A DNA stretch of 64,000 nucleotides from Shewanella donghaensis (GTDB taxonomy: Bacteria > Pseudomonadota > Gammaproteobacteria > Enterobacterales > Shewanellaceae): assembly GCF_007567505.1 (NCBI RefSeq), contig NZ_CP041783.1:1612001-1676000 (forward strand). Reading direction: 5' to 3'. Every line of letters starts with the position of its first letter. Position 1 is the stretch's first letter. Below, piece after piece: positions 8,030-17,272 of this stretch. Under the pieces are notes generated by a model. The model had not been told where the DNA came from. It made no database searches and was given only the letters and a program-made list of their open reading frames with translations. The translations under genes and the position numbers were made by a program.

Positions 8030-8412
8030 ATCTTTTGGTAAGCGGTTTCGCCCCAACCGACTAATTTATTGTCTCTGATTACGACAGGCGTACATTCATC
8101 CTTTGTTGTTTTACCGTCACCTTTACTCCATTGCGTACGATAGAAAAACACCTGAACCTCATTCTTCTTACTTTCAGAATCTGCTTGCGTGACATAAGCC
8201 TCACTAAAATCAGCTGTTCCCATTAATATCGACACTTGATCTTTTGTCATACCGATTGACAGCTTTGACAAATTATTGCGATTAGTTTTTTGTTGTTTTT
8301 CCCAGTATGAATCACTGCGATTACCTTCGTGATCGCCAACATTCAACACACAACCACTTAATGACGTCGCCGCAAAAGCCATTATTAATGCAATACCCAA
8401 TTTTGATTTCAT
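8026..8412 (-). CDS. DUF3192 lipoprotein
   Basis: Predicted lipoprotein of 128 residues. A charged N-terminus and hydrophobic core lead to the lipobox LSGC (residues 18-21), so the mature protein begins at Cys21. The mature part (NLSKLSIGMTKDQVSILMG ... EVQVFFYRTQW) matches the DUF3192 family and recalls the SmpA/OmlA fold of BamE-like lipoproteins, where a short helix pair packs on a three-stranded sheet. The exact role is unknown. It converges with the DUF2789 gene, the stops overlapping by 4 bases. Confidence 0.78.
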   Translation of the reverse strand: MKSKLGIALIMAFAATSLSGCVLNVGDHEGNRSDSYWEKQQKTNRNNLSKLSIGMTKDQVSILMGTADFSEAYVTQADSESKKNEVQVFFYRTQWSKGDGKTTKDECTPVVIRDNKLVGWGETAYQKI

Positions 8413-8606
8413 GATACGTCCCTTTTTATAAATTGTTCTTATATAATTTCTTCTGAAACTGTTTTTCAGAGTAAGTTATACTGTTCTCAATACTTATTAA
8501 GCTAAAAACGTGCCAAAAATTATAACGTTGATTTAATTAACTATTTTTAATCCTCTCACAATTTTAGAGTATTTTAACTAAACCTACTTAGGGATTTTCA
8601 CTAATT

Positions 8607-8939
8607 ATGAGTCCAATTGAACAAGTCCTTGCAGCGGCAAAGTCCATTGCTATTGCAGGCCATACGCCAACATTAGCGCTGATAAAAGGTAAATTGGGTA
8701 AAAGAATACCTATGCCTACTCTTATACAAGGTTTACAGCAATTTAAAGCTATTCCAAAAGAGCAATGGCAAGACCTACCCGATTTAGCTGCGATGATGGA
8801 ACCCGCTACAACTCAAAACTCTGACGATCCGCTCGTAATGCTAGAACAAAAGTGGCAAGCAAGGTTTGAGCTTATTCAAAATGACTATGATCAAAAAATC
8901 ACAGCACTTGAAGCGCGAATAGTAAAATTAGAAAATTAA
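8607..8939 (+). CDS. Hypothetical protein with helix-turn-helix-like N-terminus
   Basis: Protein of 110 residues that I do not recognise firmly. The N-terminal half (IEQVLAAAKSIAIAGHTPTLALIKGKL, residues 4-30) resembles the winged or KfrA-type DNA-binding start seen in small regulators; the C-terminal half from about residue 78 is heptad-like and probably a coiled coil (EQKWQARFELIQNDYDQKI). That combination would suit a dimeric DNA-binding or accessory protein, but this is inference. It stands 48 bases upstream of the DUF2310 gene in the same direction and may be co-transcribed. Confidence 0.65.
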   Translation: MSPIEQVLAAAKSIAIAGHTPTLALIKGKLGKRIPMPTLIQGLQQFKAIPKEQWQDLPDLAAMMEPATTQNSDDPLVMLEQKWQARFELIQNDYDQKITALEARIVKLEN

Positions 8940-8987
8940 TCATCACCTTAACCTGATGCCTTACCCGCGATAAGAAAATGGAAAACC

Positions 8988-9761
8988 ATGTTTGTTACTG
9001 AACTCAGATTTGAATGTTTTGCTGATACCACTATCACTGCCGCTGAAAAAGCGATAAATAACTTTCTAGAATCCTTAAGAGCCAATGGCCAAATACTCGG
9101 AAGAGAATTTGCAGTTGCTTTCAACGAAGGCGAATTCAAAGTGAGACTGCTGATGCCTGAAAAAAGTAGTTTATCGGCGCGTAACAATAGCCCTTGGGTG
9201 AAACATGCACTGACACTGCTAACAGAAGCAAAACTATTAGCGCCACGTGAAAAGTTTATCGGCCAAGATATAAACTCTGAACAAAGCAATGCTGAGACCC
9301 CAAGCTGGCAAGTGCTTTACACCAGCTATGTTCATATGTGTTCGCCAATAAGAAGTGGCGATAATTTACTACCTATTCCGCTTTATCAAATACCAGCCAG
9401 TTTTAATGGCGATCACAAGCGTGTAATTCGTTGGCAAACAGAGTGGCAAGCATGCGATGAACTGCAAATGGCGGCAGCTACCAAAGCTGAGTTTGCAGCA
9501 TTAGAAGAAATGACCAGCCATAAGAGTGACTTATTCAGACGTGGTTGGGATATCAGAGGCAGAGTCGAATACTTAACTAAAATCCCAACCTATTATTATC
9601 TCTATCGAGTAGGTGGTGAAAGTCTTGCTAGCGAGAAAAAACGCGCTTGTCCTCGTTGCGGCTCAAAAGAATGGCTATTGGATGAACCATTATTGGATAT
9701 GTTTCATTTCAGGTGTGAACCTTGCCGTATAGTATCTAATATTTCTTGGGATCATCAGTAA
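8988..9761 (+). CDS. DUF2310 zinc-ribbon protein
   Basis: Cytosolic protein of 257 residues of the DUF2310 family, described as zinc-ribbon-containing and possibly nucleic-acid-binding. The N-terminal domain begins with FVTELRFECFADT; the centre holds YVHMCSPIRSGDNL. The C-terminal zinc ribbon is complete, with CPRCGSKEW and FRCEPCRI giving four cysteines in two CxxC pairs. Its function is unknown. The last 50 bases of the gene are repeated twice in the DNA that follows, see the repeat at 9708-9977. Confidence 0.8.
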   Translation: MFVTELRFECFADTTITAAEKAINNFLESLRANGQILGREFAVAFNEGEFKVRLLMPEKSSLSARNNSPWVKHALTLLTEAKLLAPREKFIGQDINSEQSNAETPSWQVLYTSYVHMCSPIRSGDNLLPIPLYQIPASFNGDHKRVIRWQTEWQACDELQMAAATKAEFAALEEMTSHKSDLFRRGWDIRGRVEYLTKIPTYYYLYRVGGESLASEKKRACPRCGSKEWLLDEPLLDMFHFRCEPCRIVSNISWDHQ

Positions 9762-9977
9762 CCTCCTGATGAATGCTAATAAGAAACACTAACCAAGATA
9801 TATTTCACTCATATTAGAAGCTGCCAGCATTATGTCTAATATAGCTTGGGCTCATCAATAACGCACTGATGAATGCTAATAAGAAACACTAACCAAGATA
9901 TGTTTCACTCATATTCGGAGATGTGAACCATGCCGCATAGTGTCTAATATTTCTTGGGATCATCAGTAAGCTTCTAT
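9708..9977 (+). repeat. Tandem repeats of the DUF2310 gene tail
   Basis: The end of the DUF2310 gene plus about 60 bases of spacer is present as imperfect direct repeats. The landmark TCTAATAT starts at 9735, 9835 and 9943, giving periods of 100 and 108 bases; GATGAATGCTAATAAGAAAC occurs at 9768 and again at 9868. The third copy keeps the codons of the second CxxC (GTGAACCATGCC) and the stop, while the middle one has lost 8 bases. This fills most of the 315-base gap before syd; the rest is the terminator at 10009-10043. Confidence 0.85.
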
Positions 9978-10008
9978 TAGTTAGTGAAAAGTAAATAGTG
10001 AAAAATAA

Positions 10009-10043
10009 AAAGCCTGACTTTATTACTCAATAAGTCAGGCTTT
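10009..10043. terminator. Bidirectional terminator between DUF2310 gene and syd
   Basis: Perfect 13-bp stem (AAAGCCTGACTTA / TAAGTCAGGCTTT) with a 9-base loop between two converging genes; A-rich on the left and T-rich on the right, so it can serve both. Confidence 0.85.
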
Positions 10044-10076
10044 CTATTATCAAATCATTTTAATGACGTCGTTTTA

Positions 10077-10727
10077 TTATTTACGTTTCAATAAATCATT
10101 CCACATCATTTTCATCCGCTGCCAAATACCCGGATGTGGCACATGGCCATAATCTTCTTCTACAGGTTCAATTGCTGGTGTGACTCTTGGGGTTAAGCTA
10201 TCGATAAACCCAGCTAGGCTATCTGCAAGTTTTTCATGTGGCTTATTACCTGGTATTTCAATCCATACGCTGCCATCTTCATTATCGATTGTCAGCATAT
10301 TATCGCCATCACCCAATACGCCAACAAACCAGGTTGGTGCTTGTTTGAGCTTTTTCTTCATCATCAAGTGACCAATCACATTTTGTTGCAAAGATTCAAA
10401 GTCTTGTTGGTTCCAAACTTGAAGTAATTCCCCTTCACCCCATTGCGAATCAAAATACAGTGGCGCTGAAAAAAAATGGCCATAAAATTCGTTAATATCT
10501 TCATGTAACTTTAAATCCAAAGCATGATCTACATTACTGAAATCAGAGGTATTTTCGCGCTTTACAGCCTTCCAAAAAACAGCTTTATCGGATTCAGCAT
10601 CATACTCACCTTCAATGCAATCAGAGCCTTGGCCCAATGGGTAAAAACGCGGTAATTCCCCTAAGCTATCTTGATAAGCTTGAATGTAGCGGTTAGAAAA
10701 GTGATCTAATGAAGTTGAACAAGACAC
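10077..10727 (-). CDS. syd: SecY-interacting protein Syd
   Basis: Cytosolic, membrane-associated protein of 216 residues that binds SecY and is thought to check correct SecYEG assembly. Family motifs are seen: YPLGQGSDCIEGE early on, FWKAVKR, then DLKLHEDINEFYGHFFSA in the middle and SVWIEIPGNKPHEKLADSL towards the end. It is about 35 residues longer than E. coli Syd (181), mainly at the C-terminus. It is divergent from queF, the usual neighbour in this group, with 59 bases between starts. Confidence 0.9.
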   Translation of the reverse strand: MSCSTSLDHFSNRYIQAYQDSLGELPRFYPLGQGSDCIEGEYDAESDKAVFWKAVKRENTSDFSNVDHALDLKLHEDINEFYGHFFSAPLYFDSQWGEGELLQVWNQQDFESLQQNVIGHLMMKKKLKQAPTWFVGVLGDGDNMLTIDNEDGSVWIEIPGNKPHEKLADSLAGFIDSLTPRVTPAIEPVEEDYGHVPHPGIWQRMKMMWNDLLKRK

Positions 10728-10786
10728 GTAAAAAGCTCCAAATATACGTTATAATAAAACTCTATTTTGACACGGAAACAGACTAG

Positions 10787-11641
10787 ATGACACACAATCA
10801 CGATCCCTATAGTGATGCAGAAGCACTTAAAGGTTTAACTTTAGGACAAGCTACGCAATATCAAGCTGAATATGATGCATCATTGCTGCAAGGGGTTCCT
10901 CGTAAGCTAAATAGAGATGCTATTTCATTAACGGCTGAATTACCCTTTCAAGGCGCCGATATTTGGACAGGATATGAATTGTCTTGGCTCAATGCAAAAG
11001 GCAAACCTATGGTTGCCATTATTGAAGTTTTCCTTGCCATAGAAAGTGATAACTTAATTGAATCAAAGTCATTTAAGCTTTATTTGAACAGCTTTAACCA
11101 AACTCATTTTGATAGTGTTGATTTAGTACAACAAACATTGGTTAACGATCTTAGTCTGTGTGCAAATGGGGATGTATCCGTAAAAATCATTGAACCAAAA
11201 AATTTCAACACCCAAAGAATTGTCGAGTTACCGGGTACCTGTATTGATGAGCTTGATATAGAAGTCAGTGATTACCAATTTAAACCAGAATACCTTGAAG
11301 ACAGTACTGATGAGAAAAATGTAGCAGAAACGCTTACATCGAATTTACTCAAGTCTAATTGCCTTATTACTTCGCAGCCTGATTGGGGCAGTGTCATGAT
11401 CCGTTATCAGGGACCTAAAATTGACCGTGAGAAGTTACTGCGTTATTTAATATCATTCCGCCAACACAACGAGTTCCATGAACAATGTGTTGAGCGCATA
11501 TTTACTGATCTAAAACGCTATTGCCAATGTTCTAAATTAACGGTTTATGCTCGTTATACCCGCCGAGGTGGTTTAGATATCAATCCATTTAGAAGTGATT
11601 TTGAGCAGCCTCCAGAGACGCATCGACTCGCAAGACAGTAA
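10787..11641 (+). CDS. queF: NADPH-dependent 7-cyano-7-deazaguanine reductase QueF
   Basis: QueF reduces preQ0 to preQ1 with NADPH in the synthesis of queuosine, a modified tRNA base. The 284-residue length is that of the long two-domain form found in Gammaproteobacteria (YqcD type, E. coli 282). The catalytic pair is present: Cys192 in [13 protein letters not shown] forms the thioimide with the substrate nitrile and Asp199 acts as acid/base. The NADPH-binding motif follows in the C-terminal T-fold ([12 protein letters not shown]). It is divergent from syd and is followed by a terminator, so it looks like a single-gene unit. Confidence 0.94.
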   Translation: MTHNHDPYSDAEALKGLTLGQATQYQAEYDASLLQGVPRKLNRDAISLTAELPFQGADIWTGYELSWLNAKGKPMVAIIEVFLAIESDNLIESKSFKLYLNSFNQTHFDSVDLVQQTLVNDLSLCANGDVSVKIIEPKNFNTQRIVELPGTCIDELDIEVSDYQFKPEYLEDSTDEKNVAETLTSNLLKSNCLITSQPDWGSVMIRYQGPKIDREKLLRYLISFRQHNEFHEQCVERIFTDLKRYCQCSKLTVYARYTRRGGLDINPFRSDFEQPPETHRLARQ

Positions 11642-11661
11642 TCTCATAAAATACAGAAACG

Positions 11662-11697
11662 AAAAAGGCACTTTTAATAATATAAAGTGCCTTTTTT
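11662..11697. terminator. Terminator between queF and rlmM
   Basis: Stem AAAAAGGCACTTT / AAAGTGCCTTTTTT with a T-run on both outward sides; lies between two converging genes. Confidence 0.85.
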
Positions 11698-11736
11698 CTA
11701 TCAACCCAGTTTAACTAGGAAATAGGTTTTTAAACC

Positions 11737-12831
11737 TTAAATGTTGAATGCCCAAGCAGTATTAGGCTTAACCCACAAATGCACAGTCACTTCATCACGA
11801 TCGTGATAAAGATGCTTACATTGAAGCTTAAAATCGGTAATACCATTCTCGTTCAAAATTTCAGCCATGGTATCTAAAATCTGTCTAACTTCTTTATAAC
11901 GGCTTTTCATTGGCAGCTTAAGGTTAAAAATAGCTTCTTTAAACCAACCATTAATCGCCCAAGCTTCAACAAGTTCAGCTACGCGAGAAGGTTTCTCTAC
12001 CATGTCACACACTAACCAATAAATATTCTTTCTTGGTGGTTCGAAACGAAAACCATCGGCGCGATAATGCTTAACCTGCCCTGTATCCATCAATTTTTGA
12101 TCCATTGGACCATTATCAACAGCTGCGACAAACATGCCTCGGCGAACAAGTTGATAAGTCCAGCCACCTGGACAAGCACCTAAATCCACAGAATGAAGAC
12201 CTGAACGACAACGCATCTCTTGCTCTTCTTTTGTTAAGAAGTGACCAAAGGCTTCATCTAGTTTCAAACTTGAACGACTCGGCGCATCAGAGGCCATTTT
12301 AAGGCGCGGTATGCCCATAAAATATGGAGAACTATTATTCGATAGTGAATAGCCAACATATGCCGTACCAGGTGCTATGAAACAAACGTGAAGAATCGGT
12401 CTACGGTCACTTTCTTTTGCAAGTAACGAACCCGATTTCTTTAACCCCTGACGCAAAGGCACGGTAAACTTGCGACAAAAACCTGAAAGCTCTTTTGCTT
12501 CATTGGTATCTGGCGTTTCAACACGTAACTCACCGGCATTTTTAATGTCACTCAAAGCCGCCACAACAGGAGAAACTCTATCTTTTTCAGGCAATTCCTT
12601 AAGTAAATCGCCAGCAGCAAACATTTGTCTCGCAAATACTAACGAATTAAGTTCAATTTGCTTTGCTAGTTGCTCACCACCGTCTTCATCAAAACATTGA
12701 TAAATAACATAAGCATCATTGGTATTTGTTTTAACAAATCCACCAATATTTAAATCAGCTGCTCGCTGTTGTATTTCTGCTGCGCAATCTTTTTCATAAC
12801 CTGAGCGGCAAAATATAAATAGGTTTTTCAT
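11737..12831 (-). CDS. rlmM: 23S rRNA C2498 2'-O-ribose methyltransferase RlmM
   Basis: RlmM methylates the ribose of C2498 in 23S rRNA using S-adenosylmethionine. The 364 residues match the E. coli enzyme (366). The N-terminus (FIFCRSGYEKDCAAEI) is the THUMP-like RNA-binding part; the Rossmann-like catalytic domain begins near residue 215 with VDLGACPGGWTYQLVRRG, the SAM-binding loop, and continues with VCDMVEKPSRV. The order gcvA-DUF423-rlmM is shared with E. coli (gcvA-ygdD-rlmM). It starts 121 bases after the terminator of the DUF423 gene, so it may have its own promoter. Confidence 0.94.
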   Translation of the reverse strand: MKNLFIFCRSGYEKDCAAEIQQRAADLNIGGFVKTNTNDAYVIYQCFDEDGGEQLAKQIELNSLVFARQMFAAGDLLKELPEKDRVSPVVAALSDIKNAGELRVETPDTNEAKELSGFCRKFTVPLRQGLKKSGSLLAKESDRRPILHVCFIAPGTAYVGYSLSNNSSPYFMGIPRLKMASDAPSRSSLKLDEAFGHFLTKEEQEMRCRSGLHSVDLGACPGGWTYQLVRRGMFVAAVDNGPMDQKLMDTGQVKHYRADGFRFEPPRKNIYWLVCDMVEKPSRVAELVEAWAINGWFKEAIFNLKLPMKSRYKEVRQILDTMAEILNENGITDFKLQCKHLYHDRDEVTVHLWVKPNTAWAFNI

Positions 12832-12951
12832 GTTAAGCCTTAAGCTTTATAACCATAACTGCTTCACAGTATGGTCTAACGACAAAATAATGGGGGCATT
12901 ATACTTAAATTTTATGCCACTGTGTTAAATAGAAAATACAAAAGCCTAAAA

Positions 12952-12990
12952 CAAAAAAAGCAGCAAGAATGAATGCCATTCTGCTGCTTT
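12952..12990 (-). terminator. Terminator after the DUF423 gene
   Basis: Minus-strand stem AAAGCAGCAGAATG / CATTCTTGCTGCTTT followed by seven T; lies 25 bases past the DUF423 stop and ahead of rlmM. Confidence 0.8.
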
Positions 12991-13014
12991 AATTCTAATG
13001 GTTAAAACCAATGA

Positions 13015-13398
13015 TTATGATTTATTGCCCGGATGTTTGGCGATAGCAATAGCAAATAAAAGCCAGCCGAGTAGCATACAAGCACCGCCCATTGGCGTAA
13101 TGGGCCCAATCCATTTGGCGCCAGTAAAGGCATACAAATATAATGAACCAGAGAATAAGAATATCCCGACAAAAAATAGATATGCTGCCCAATCAAGTAA
13201 TTTAGAACTTATCCAGTGACCACTAAATGCCACAGCGATAATCGCAAAGGTATGATAAAAATGATAATCAACGCCTAACTTAAAAATGGCGACTAATTCA
13301 GGCGGAGCAATACTTTTTAAACCGTGAGCGCCAAAAGCCCCTAAAGCCACGGCAAGAAAACCACTCAATGCCGCTAATAATAACAAACCTTTCTTCAT
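13015..13398 (-). CDS. DUF423 (YgdD-type) inner-membrane protein
   Basis: Small hydrophobic inner-membrane protein of 127 residues with four predicted helices. It carries the DUF423 signatures LGAFGAHGLK near residue 20 and ITPMGGACMLLGW near the C-terminus. It is the equivalent of E. coli YgdD, which stands between gcvA and rlmM as here. No function is established. It follows the hydrolase gene by 21 bases and is probably in the same transcript. Confidence 0.85.
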   Translation of the reverse strand: MKKGLLLLAALSGFLAVALGAFGAHGLKSIAPPELVAIFKLGVDYHFYHTFAIIAVAFSGHWISSKLLDWAAYLFFVGIFLFSGSLYLYAFTGAKWIGPITPMGGACMLLGWLLFAIAIAKHPGNKS

Positions 13399-13419
13399 TC
13401 AAATGTCGCCTTATAAAAT

Positions 13420-14148
13420 TTACTGCGTTATCTCTGTGATGAATTCATCGCATACTGTTATGCAATGTTGAAGATTAGCGCTTAAGGTTGTCCCTGACGA
13501 CTTGCGAGGTTTAAAACTATGATCGCCATCAGTAATCCAACTCAGTTTAATTTTTTTATTGAGATCCCATTGTGGAATTTCACCAATACCACCAAATTTA
13601 TCACGCTCACCTTGCACAACCATAATAGGCAAGGTGCCATTATTTAGCGGATCAAGTCTTGGCTCCCCCCCTTTTAAAGGAACAAAAGGGTAACCCAAAC
13701 AAACGCAGCCTTTTATCAAATTTTTGAGCGGAGCTGAAAGCGACACTAACTCATCATTGATAATGAGTTCATCATCGGTTAACAATGTCGCAGCCATTCT
13801 GCCGCCCATTGATTTACCCATTAATACGATATTGTCTACTGCAAGTTCATTGGCAGTAATTGATACTTCAAGCTCATTGAGTACAGCGGTAAAATGTTTT
13901 AGTAATTTAGGCGCTCTATCCGGAGGTCTTCTTTTACCATCTTGCATATTGGCTTGCATATATAAGAAGTTAAAGCGTAACACTTGATAACCTATAGCCA
14001 CTAGGCCATTAGCCACTTCTACCATATATTCATGGTGCATATTCGCACCCGCACCATGGGCTAATACCACTAGGGTTTTACTGGGCTTACCTTGTAATAT
14101 CGATTCAATTTCTAATGTTTCATTCATAGTTGTGATAACTGGGTCCAT
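13420..14148 (-). CDS. Alpha/beta-hydrolase family protein (dienelactone-hydrolase-like)
   Basis: Cytosolic alpha/beta-hydrolase of 242 residues. The nucleophile elbow GKSMGGRMA places the catalytic serine near residue 116; the oxyanion motif is AHGAGANMHHE at about 30-40; the acid lies near QGERDKFG and the histidine in DGDHSFKPRKSSG. This KAT-11/YcjY-like arrangement suits a small esterase or acyl hydrolase, but the substrate is unknown. It is absent between gcvA and ygdD in E. coli. Start: ATG 14148 is used; an in-frame ATG 7 codons later is possible. Confidence 0.8.
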   Translation of the reverse strand: MDPVITTMNETLEIESILQGKPSKTLVVLAHGAGANMHHEYMVEVANGLVAIGYQVLRFNFLYMQANMQDGKRRPPDRAPKLLKHFTAVLNELEVSITANELAVDNIVLMGKSMGGRMAATLLTDDELIINDELVSLSAPLKNLIKGCVCLGYPFVPLKGGEPRLDPLNNGTLPIMVVQGERDKFGGIGEIPQWDLNKKIKLSWITDGDHSFKPRKSSGTTLSANLQHCITVCDEFITEITQ

Positions 14149-14199
14149 GGTGTTTTTTGTTTAATGAATAATTAAGTGTTCATTTCAAGTTAATATCAA

Positions 14200-15120
14200 T
14201 TAACCAGAAAGTAATTCGCTGCGAGATTCTTCAGCAAACATATCGACCATCCACTCTCTAAACGCAGCAACTTTACCCAGCTCAGAATGATTTTGTTGGC
14301 ATACAAGATAATAAGCATCTTTACTGACGAGCACTTCAGAAAAAGGACAGACTAATCTTCCTGCTTTAATATCTGGCCTTGCAAGTACGCTATAACCTAA
14401 TGCGACACCTTGACCATGAGCTGCAGCTTGCAAAACTAATGACGAGTGGCTAAATATTGGCCCAGAATTAACATTAATTTCACTAATCCCGCATTTCCTA
14501 AACCATGCTTGCCAATTGTGACGACTAGAGTCATGAAGCAAGGTATGATTTTTCAGATCACTAGGTTTATTTAATGGCTTAGGTCCATTAAGTAGCAGTG
14601 GTGAACACACAGGAATAAGGACTTCATTACGTAATTTATCGGCTCTTAATCCTGCCCAATTTCCTTGCCCATAATAAATGGCAACATCCACATCATCAGT
14701 TAAAGAATCAGCTTCACTATCGACCGCTTTAATGCGGACGTCAATATCAGGGTTTTTCTCGCTAAACTTAGCTAGCCGAGGTACAAGCCATTGAATTGCA
14801 AAGCTTGGGGACATACTAACAGTAAGTGAACCAATAGCACTTCTTGCTAAAAGTCGCTCAGTAGACTCACCCAGTTGGATAAAAATATCTTTAATATCGA
14901 GGAAGTAACTCTGGCCTTCTTCTGTTAATAAAAGCGAGCGATTTTTGCGTCGAAAAAGTTTAAGCCCTAGATAATCTTCCAGTGCTTTAATCTGATGACT
15001 TACCGCAGCCTGTGTGACAAATAACTCTTCAGCAGCACGCGTAAAACTCAAGTGTCTTGCTGCGGCTTCGAATGCTTTTACGGCATTCAAAGGAGGCAAT
15101 CTTCGCGACATAGTGATCAA
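14200..15120 (-). CDS. gcvA: LysR-family regulator, GcvA-like
   Basis: LysR-type transcription factor of 306 residues. The N-terminal winged helix-turn-helix (RRLPPLNAVKAFEAAARHLSF, then AAEELFVTQAAVSHQIKALE) is nearly that of GcvA, the activator and repressor of the glycine cleavage genes. The effector domain begins around residue 93 (LTVSMSPSFAIQWLVPRL), also typical for GcvA. The neighbours (DUF423, rlmM) are the same as in E. coli, which supports the name, although several GcvA paralogues exist in this group. The first ATG at 15120 is used; ATG 3 codons later gives MSRRLPPLNA, the usual family start. Confidence 0.85.
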   Translation of the reverse strand: MITMSRRLPPLNAVKAFEAAARHLSFTRAAEELFVTQAAVSHQIKALEDYLGLKLFRRKNRSLLLTEEGQSYFLDIKDIFIQLGESTERLLARSAIGSLTVSMSPSFAIQWLVPRLAKFSEKNPDIDVRIKAVDSEADSLTDDVDVAIYYGQGNWAGLRADKLRNEVLIPVCSPLLLNGPKPLNKPSDLKNHTLLHDSSRHNWQAWFRKCGISEINVNSGPIFSHSSLVLQAAAHGQGVALGYSVLARPDIKAGRLVCPFSEVLVSKDAYYLVCQQNHSELGKVAAFREWMVDMFAEESRSELLSG

Positions 15121-15212
15121 TCTCTCGTTTTTTAATTAGTTTTTCTAATGATTATCGTTATATTTTGTCGTTTGTAAAGAACACTCTGTTCGTTTAAATT
15201 ATAACCATCAAA

Positions 15213-15284
15213 AATATGGTGAGTTGGACAATCTCTACGTAGTAAAAAGGGAATGTCCGACAGTGTGAATTGTCAGCCCGGAGG
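15213..15284 (+). promoter_or_regulatory. Structured 5' leader of the small secreted protein gene
   Basis: The leader contains two hairpins: GTTGGACA paired with TGTCCGAC enclosing about 25 bases, and GACA/TGTC just before the ribosome binding site CGGAGG at 15279-15284. The spacing to the ATG is about 9 bases. The pairing is read from the sequence; any regulatory role is inference. Confidence 0.4.
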
Positions 15285-15292
15285 CGACCCTT

Positions 15293-15529
15293 ATGTTAAA
15301 TTTAAAATCATTAGCTACAGTAGCTTTACTCTCTTCTTTTGCTTTTGGCGCAAACGCCACTGATTCAGGAATTGATATCAGTGATCTTCAAGCGTCAATC
15401 AATGCAGAGCTTGAACAAAGTATGACTGAAATGAAAAATAATGTTCAAGCTGATGTTAACAGCACTTTAGTCGCTGACAAAGAAACAGAAGAAACAATCA
15501 CCACGGCTGAAATACGCACTGCTGATTAA
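15293..15529 (+). CDS. Small secreted protein of unknown function, 78 aa
   Basis: Protein of 78 residues with a clear Sec signal peptide (residues 1-22; hydrophobic core LATVALLSSFAFG, cleavage after ANA), leaving an acidic mature peptide of about 56 residues. The mature part is helical with no cysteine and no known motif (ISDLQASINAELEQSMTEM). It has a strong ribosome binding site and its own terminator, so it is a well-formed single gene divergent from gcvA. I do not recognise a family. GcvA control is possible because of the shared upstream region, but is not shown. Confidence 0.72.
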   Translation: MLNLKSLATVALLSSFAFGANATDSGIDISDLQASINAELEQSMTEMKNNVQADVNSTLVADKETEETITTAEIRTAD

Positions 15530-15550
15530 TTTACTTTAAAAACAGTTACA

Positions 15551-15591
15551 AAAAAACCGCATTCTCCATTTAATTGGAAATGCGGTTTTTT
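15551..15591 (+). terminator. Terminator of the 78-aa secreted protein gene
   Basis: Stem AAAAAACCGCATT / AATGCGGTTTTTT with an extended inner pairing and a T-run; 22 bases past the stop. Confidence 0.87.
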
Positions 15592-15710
15592 TATGGGTTG
15601 ATTTTATTCTTCAACGTTCATCAAAATATAAAATCACCTACCTATTTATAAAAACTATCTGAGGCAAGTTATCAATCAGGAGCAGCGACTAGCGATGCTC
15701 CTATACCCTA

Positions 15711-17165
15711 TTAAGGACGATAGACTTTTACGTTACTGTAACCCTGCTCAGTAAGGTAAAGCGCCTGTAGTTTACTCATAACGCCACGGTCACAGTAAAG
15801 TAGGTAAGTCTTACTCTTATCTAAATCAGCAAATTGAGTTGCTAACTTAAAGAAAGGGATTTTTAAGATTTCAGTGCCATCAATTTGAAGTGGGCTTTGC
15901 TCTTCTTCATCTTGCGCTCTGATATCAACAACAATCTGATCCACTTCAATAGCGTCAACAGTTTCAGTTTCACTCACTGTAGTTTCTACTTTTTCAGCAA
16001 TTTGTTTGATATCAATAACAACAGCATCATTAACGATACGGTCAATTAAATCTTCGCTGAATTTCAACTCTTCAGATTCAATTTTAGCTAATACCGCTTT
16101 AACTGTAGGTTTTTGAGAAATGACGCCACAGTATTCAGGAATGGCTTTAGCAAAATCTTCAGTACCAATTTGGCGACTTTCATTAATGATGTCTTGCTTA
16201 TCCATCGTAATCAATGGACGTAAAATCAATAGGTCGGTACAGCGATCAATCACGTTCAAGTTAGTTAATGTTTGACTTGATACTTGGCCTAGACTCTCGC
16301 CAGTCACCAAAGCTTGAATGTTGTACTTTTCAGCCATTTTTGTGGCTGCACGCATCATCATACGCTTAAGAATAACGCCCATTTGGCCATTATCAATTTT
16401 CTCTAAAATTTCAGCAACCACTGGCTCAAAAGGCACCGTCATAAAGCGAACTTTATGAGACTCGCCATATTTCTGCCATAAATGATAAGCAACTTGTTTA
16501 ACACCAATTTCATGCTGTGCGCCGCCTAAGTTGAAGAAACAGTAATGAGTACGAGCTCCTTTCTTAATAAACTGATAGCTAGACACACCTGAATCAAAAC
16601 CACCTGAAATAAGTGATAACACATCTTCTTGGGTCGCCATAGGGAAACCACCTAAACCAGGAATACGGCGAACAACCATATACAGTTTTTCATGATCTAT
16701 TTCTAAGTTTACCGTTAAATCAGGATTTTTTAACTTCACACCTAATGCATCAGTATTCTGGTTTAATCCGCCACCCACGTAACGTTCAACTTCAATAGAT
16801 TTGAAATCATGATTACCAGTACGCTTTACACGGACACAGAAAGTTTTACCGGCTAGTTGCTCTTTATACACAGGCAATACTTGCTGATAAATATCATCCA
16901 TTGAATCAAAACCATATTCATCCACTTGGACGACATGAGCAATACCTGGAATGCATTCTAAACGCTCAGCAAGCGCGTTAATACGAGATTGATCATCACT
17001 ATTAACGTGGATCATTATACGATCCCACTGACGTTGTACTTTTACTTCATCATCGACTTTTTTAAGTACATTTCGAATGTTTGTTTCAAGAATTTTGGTA
17101 AAACGCATACGAACCGTTTTACTTTTCATCATGATTTCTGGGTATAACTTTACGATAAACTTCAT
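15711..17165 (-). CDS. thiI: tRNA 4-thiouridine synthetase ThiI
   Basis: ThiI makes 4-thiouridine at position 8 of tRNA and passes sulfur to thiamine synthesis. The 484 residues carry all parts of the gammaproteobacterial enzyme: ferredoxin-like and THUMP domains (1-165), the PP-loop ATP site [11 protein letters not shown] near residue 190, and a C-terminal rhodanese domain whose [11 protein letters not shown] holds the persulfide cysteine corresponding to Cys456 of E. coli. The linker before the rhodanese domain (about residues 395-412, [12 protein letters not shown]) is acidic. A promoter with a hairpin close to the start site lies about 140 bases upstream. Confidence 0.95.
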   Translation of the reverse strand: MKFIVKLYPEIMMKSKTVRMRFTKILETNIRNVLKKVDDEVKVQRQWDRIMIHVNSDDQSRINALAERLECIPGIAHVVQVDEYGFDSMDDIYQQVLPVYKEQLAGKTFCVRVKRTGNHDFKSIEVERYVGGGLNQNTDALGVKLKNPDLTVNLEIDHEKLYMVVRRIPGLGGFPMATQEDVLSLISGGFDSGVSSYQFIKKGARTHYCFFNLGGAQHEIGVKQVAYHLWQKYGESHKVRFMTVPFEPVVAEILEKIDNGQMGVILKRMMMRAATKMAEKYNIQALVTGESLGQVSSQTLTNLNVIDRCTDLLILRPLITMDKQDIINESRQIGTEDFAKAIPEYCGVISQKPTVKAVLAKIESEELKFSEDLIDRIVNDAVVIDIKQIAEKVETTVSETETVDAIEVDQIVVDIRAQDEEEQSPLQIDGTEILKIPFFKLATQFADLDKSKTYLLYCDRGVMSKLQALYLTEQGYSNVKVYRP

Positions 17166-17272
17166 TGGATTTCCGCGGCAACTGATTTTGATGTTAGCTT
17201 TTACGATGCTTGAGTTAACAGATATTCAAAATCGATTCACTCAACACTGACTCATAAAAGTCAAAAATAATA

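Noticed and set aside
15190..15292. A gcvB-like small RNA next to gcvA, as in E. coli
   Set aside because: The G/U-rich seed region of GcvB cannot be found, and the transcript here leads into a coding frame with signal peptide and its own terminator.
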